Program-made: the position numbers and the translations under genes
Part shown: one piece after another, positions 61,782 through 64,000 of the stretch
Position numbering within the stretch: position 1 is the first letter of the stretch
Layout: each line of letters begins with the position of its first letter
The notes under the pieces: generated by a model
Seen by the model: only the letters and a program-made list of their open reading frames with translations
What the model was told of the DNA's origin: nothing
Database searches by the model: none
DNA from: Microbulbifer sp. YPW1
GTDB taxonomy: Bacteria; Pseudomonadota; Gammaproteobacteria; Pseudomonadales; Cellvibrionaceae
Direction: 5' to 3'
Length of the DNA: 64,000 nucleotides
NCBI RefSeq assembly: GCF_013367775.1
Contig: NZ_CP055157.1
Span: forward strand, 3,174,001-3,238,000

Positions 61782-61816
61782 ACTGCGGCACTAAAACCGG
61801 TTTTTAGTGTCGCAGT
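61782..61816. repeat. Long inverted repeat upstream of the acyl-CoA ligase
   Basis: ACTGCGGCACTAAAA and TTTTAGTGTCGCAGT pair at 14 of 15 positions around a CCGGT centre. It is not followed by a U tract, so it is less likely a terminator than an operator or mRNA structure. It separates the SDR gene from the acyl-CoA ligase gene. Confidence 0.5.
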
Positions 61817-61856
61817 TGCTTGACCGGAAACCAAAACAATAAATGTCGGAGCGATT

Positions 61857-63446
61857 ATGGGAGATCAAAACATGCAAGTACGGGAAATGAGCCGGGATGC
61901 AGCCAACCTGGCGGAGTTTATTGGCCAGTGCCTGGAAAAATTCCACGATAAACCCGCTTACCACTGCCTCGGGCAGACGCTGACCTTCGCCGAGATTGAC
62001 CAACAGTCCCGGCATCTCGCCCAGTGGTTACAGCACGAATGCGGCCTCGAAGCCGGCGACCGTATTGCCATCCAGCTGCCAAATATCACCCAGTACCCCA
62101 TCGCCGCTTATGCCGCACTGCGTGCCGGGCTGGTGGTAGTGAATACCAACCCGCTGTACACGCCGCGGGAAATGCAGCACCAGTTTTCCGATTCCGGTGC
62201 CAAGGCACTGGTGATTCTTGCTGACTTTATCGACAAGTTCGATGAGATCAAATCAGCCACCCAGATCGAGCACGTTGTGGTAACCGGACCGGCAGACCTG
62301 CTGGGCAAGGCCGTTAGCGCGCCAGACGGGTACCATGGTTTTGTCGATGCGGTGACCCTTGGCGCTGATTGTGCCGAGCTGGTGGAGAGCACCGCGACCC
62401 GCGAGGATATCGCGGTACTGCAATATACCGGTGGCACCACCGGTGTAGCCAAGGGCGCGAGCCTGACGCACGCCAATCTGCTGGCCAATACCGACCAGAT
62501 GCTCCAGCGCATTATGCAGCGCGGAAACGAAGGCGAGGAGATCTTCGTCTGTCCGCTGCCGCTGTACCATATCTACGCGTTTACCGTGAATATGCTGACC
62601 TTCTTCGGTATGGGCAGCATGAATGTATTGATTCCCAACCCGCGGGACATCGACGGTTTCGTGAAAATGATTGCGCCGTTCCGCTTTACCGGTATTGCCG
62701 GCCTTAACACGCTGTTTGTGGGGCTTTGCCGTCACCCGGAATTCAAGCAGCTGGATTTCAGCAGCCTGAAAATGACCTTCTCCGGAGGTACCGCCCTGAC
62801 CAGCAGCGCGGCCGAGCTCTGGCACCAGGTGACTGGCTGCCCGGTAACCGAGGGCTGGGGCCTGTCCGAGACCTCACCGGTTATCTGCCTGAATGAATTC
62901 GGCCGCGAAGAAATCGGTACCGTGGGCCCGGTACTCGAGAACACCGAAGTACAGGTGTGGGACGAGCAGGGCAATGCGCTGACCCAGGGCGAGAGCGGTG
63001 AACTGGTGGTACGTGGCCCGCAGGTGATGCGGGGCTACTGGAACCGGCCGGAAGAAACCGCCAAGGTCATGCACAATGGCTTCTTCCGCACCGGCGACGT
63101 GGGCATGATCCAGGACAACGGCAATATCCGCATTGTCGATCGTCTCAAGGATATGATCATCGTATCCGGTTTCAACGTGTACCCGAATGAGGTGGAGGAT
63201 GTACTCTGCCGTCACCCGCAGGTCATCGAGGCCGCAGTGATCGGTGTACCCAGTGAGCAGACCGGCGAAGCCGTATGTGCCCATCTGGTGGTGGACGGAG
63301 AGATCGACCAGCAAGCACTGATCGAATTCTGCCGCACACAGCTGACCGCCTACAAGGTGCCCAAGCAGATCGTCATTCAAAGTGAGTTGCCGAAGTCTAC
63401 GGTGGGCAAGATTCTGCGCCGGGAGCTCCGTACCGAGCCGGCTTGA
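61857..63446 (+). CDS. Long-chain-fatty-acid-type CoA ligase
   Basis: A FadD-like AMP-forming acyl-CoA ligase, 529 residues. Motifs are LQYTGGTTGVAKG (about 185), GWGLSETSP, GFFRTGDVGM and MIIVSGFNVYPNEVED, with the catalytic Lys in STVGKILRR. The N-terminal segment is that of class FadD proteins. It could activate the acid product of the upstream enzymes. The hairpin at 61782 may make its expression independent of the cupin operon. A second in-frame ATG at 61872 with GGGAG upstream is a possible start. Confidence 0.94.
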   Translation: MGDQNMQVREMSRDAANLAEFIGQCLEKFHDKPAYHCLGQTLTFAEIDQQSRHLAQWLQHECGLEAGDRIAIQLPNITQYPIAAYAALRAGLVVVNTNPLYTPREMQHQFSDSGAKALVILADFIDKFDEIKSATQIEHVVVTGPADLLGKAVSAPDGYHGFVDAVTLGADCAELVESTATREDIAVLQYTGGTTGVAKGASLTHANLLANTDQMLQRIMQRGNEGEEIFVCPLPLYHIYAFTVNMLTFFGMGSMNVLIPNPRDIDGFVKMIAPFRFTGIAGLNTLFVGLCRHPEFKQLDFSSLKMTFSGGTALTSSAAELWHQVTGCPVTEGWGLSETSPVICLNEFGREEIGTVGPVLENTEVQVWDEQGNALTQGESGELVVRGPQVMRGYWNRPEETAKVMHNGFFRTGDVGMIQDNGNIRIVDRLKDMIIVSGFNVYPNEVEDVLCRHPQVIEAAVIGVPSEQTGEAVCAHLVVDGEIDQQALIEFCRTQLTAYKVPKQIVIQSELPKSTVGKILRRELRTEPA

Positions 63447-63463
63447 AGCCAGACCGACCTACG

Positions 63464-63492
63464 AAAACGCAGCCTGTGGCTGCGTTTTTTTT
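63464..63492 (+). terminator. Terminator of the acyl-CoA ligase gene
   Basis: AAAACGCAGCC-TG-GGCTGCGTTTTTTTT type hairpin: stem of about 10-11 bp with a U tract, 18 bp after the stop. Confidence 0.92.
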
Positions 63493-63649
63493 GCCCGTTG
63501 CTTTTCCGCACTTTCGATTCCCCCCTGTCTACCGTCGTACTAAACCAGCGAGCGGCTAGACTGTAGGCAGTAGACCGACTTGCGTATTCCCGGATCAGTG
63601 AGATTGAGGAATTCAGCGTCGGGTCGCCATCAGCAACTGTTTGTAAATC

Positions 63650-64000
63650 ATGACTCCAGCACCCATCCGCCTTTTGCTAAGCCTGCTTTCGTTATTGGCA
63701 CTGCTATCCGGGTGTGGGGACTCCAGCGACATCGGAATGGCCGCACAAACTCGACCCGTGACAACCAGCCTGAAACCCGCCACCGATTCGCGACTTGCGG
63801 AAGGGATTCGCGATGCCGCGACGGGCAAGTCCGATAAGCTGTCGGGCTTTTACCTGCTGGATGATGGTTTGTCCGCTTTTGTTGCCCGGGCAGTGTTGAT
63901 CGAAGAGGCGACAGTCTCGCTTGACCTCAAATACTACATTTACGAAGACGATAGTGTGGGCCGCCTGCTGACCAGCCTGTTGCTGAAAGCCGCAGACCGG
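63650..64000 (+). CDS. Phospholipase-D-like lipoprotein (cardiolipin-synthase type), partial
   Basis: The first 117 residues are visible. They begin MTPAPIRLLLSLLSLLALLSGCGDSS, a lipoprotein signal with Cys23 (lipobox LSGC). The start of a PLD domain follows: SGFYLLDDGLSAFVARAVLIEEATVSLDLKYYIYEDD and GRLLTSLLLKAADR. This N-terminal pattern is typical of ClsC/YmdC-type and related PLD lipoproteins, in which the HxKx4D motifs come later, beyond the window. An in-frame stop three bases before the ATG excludes a longer start. Confidence 0.9.
   Translation, partial: MTPAPIRLLLSLLSLLALLSGCGDSSDIGMAAQTRPVTTSLKPATDSRLAEGIRDAATGKSDKLSGFYLLDDGLSAFVARAVLIEEATVSLDLKYYIYEDDSVGRLLTSLLLKAADR

Noticed and set aside
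1..64000. CRISPR array, tRNA/rRNA genes, prophage, toxin-antitoxin or restriction systems
   Set aside because: No periodic repeat-spacer structure, no cloverleaf I could recognise by eye, and no phage, restriction or toxin-antitoxin protein families among the reading frames. A tRNA or covariance-model scan would be decisive.

Overview
The window is GC-rich gammaproteobacterial chromosome with no tRNA, rRNA, CRISPR array or prophage that I can see. The gene complement (class I fumarase, cytochrome bd operon with CydP and CydX, purL next to and divergent from mltF, NhaA, three secreted sulfatases, twin-arginine carbonic anhydrase) suits a marine, polysaccharide-associated Cellvibrionales-type bacterium such as Microbulbifer. 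That assignment is inference from gene content, not a database match.

Layout. 1-3005: 5' part of sodB (minus strand), a Fur-box-like site, a membrane coiled-coil protein and fumarase. 3006-5500: an AT-rich foreign island with two gene-cassette-like ORFs, a recognisable integron attC site split by an IS110/IS1111-family element, and a truncated second attC. No integrase gene is visible. 5505-9773: VOC protein, two lipoproteins, phhB and a DUF1272 protein. 9829-15651: tlyA, nhaA and a five-gene cytochrome bd operon (cydP-cydA-cydB-cydX-ybgE-like). 16190-24618: secreted hydrolases and peptidases, two PepSY-like proteins and mltF. 25179-31350: purL, then a three-gene amidoligase / class-I glutamine amidotransferase / YqaA membrane-protein operon bracketed by two nearly identical terminators. 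31471-34104: carbonic anhydrase, TfoX-like protein, CDF transporter.

34340-58000 is dominated by sulfatase-related genes. Three secreted sulfatases share the unusual active-site signature CTAGR. Around them lie a DUF3604 lipoprotein, decayed DUF3604 and sulfatase gene fragments, a periplasmic HAD phosphatase, a six-gene MoxR / DUF58 / vWA / BatD operon and an octaheme TPR cytochrome. A fatty-acid-type module (acyl-CoA synthetase plus a single-chain biotin-dependent acyl-CoA carboxylase, with a divergent TetR regulator) sits inside this region. 58092-63492 is an AraC regulator divergent from a cupin / epimerase / SDR / acyl-CoA ligase series, with two 19-bp direct repeats between them. The window ends inside a phospholipase-D-like lipoprotein gene.

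How the parts may work together (inference): the secreted sulfatases and HAD phosphatase would strip sulfate or phosphate from extracellular substrates. The MoxR-vWA membrane complex could assist folding or metal loading of these periplasmic enzymes. The acyl-CoA modules would process released organic acids. The amidoligase operon looks like a peptide or cell-surface amide-bond module with no assigned substrate, and is the best candidate here for an under-described system. The IS-interrupted attC is the most informative mobile-DNA structure.
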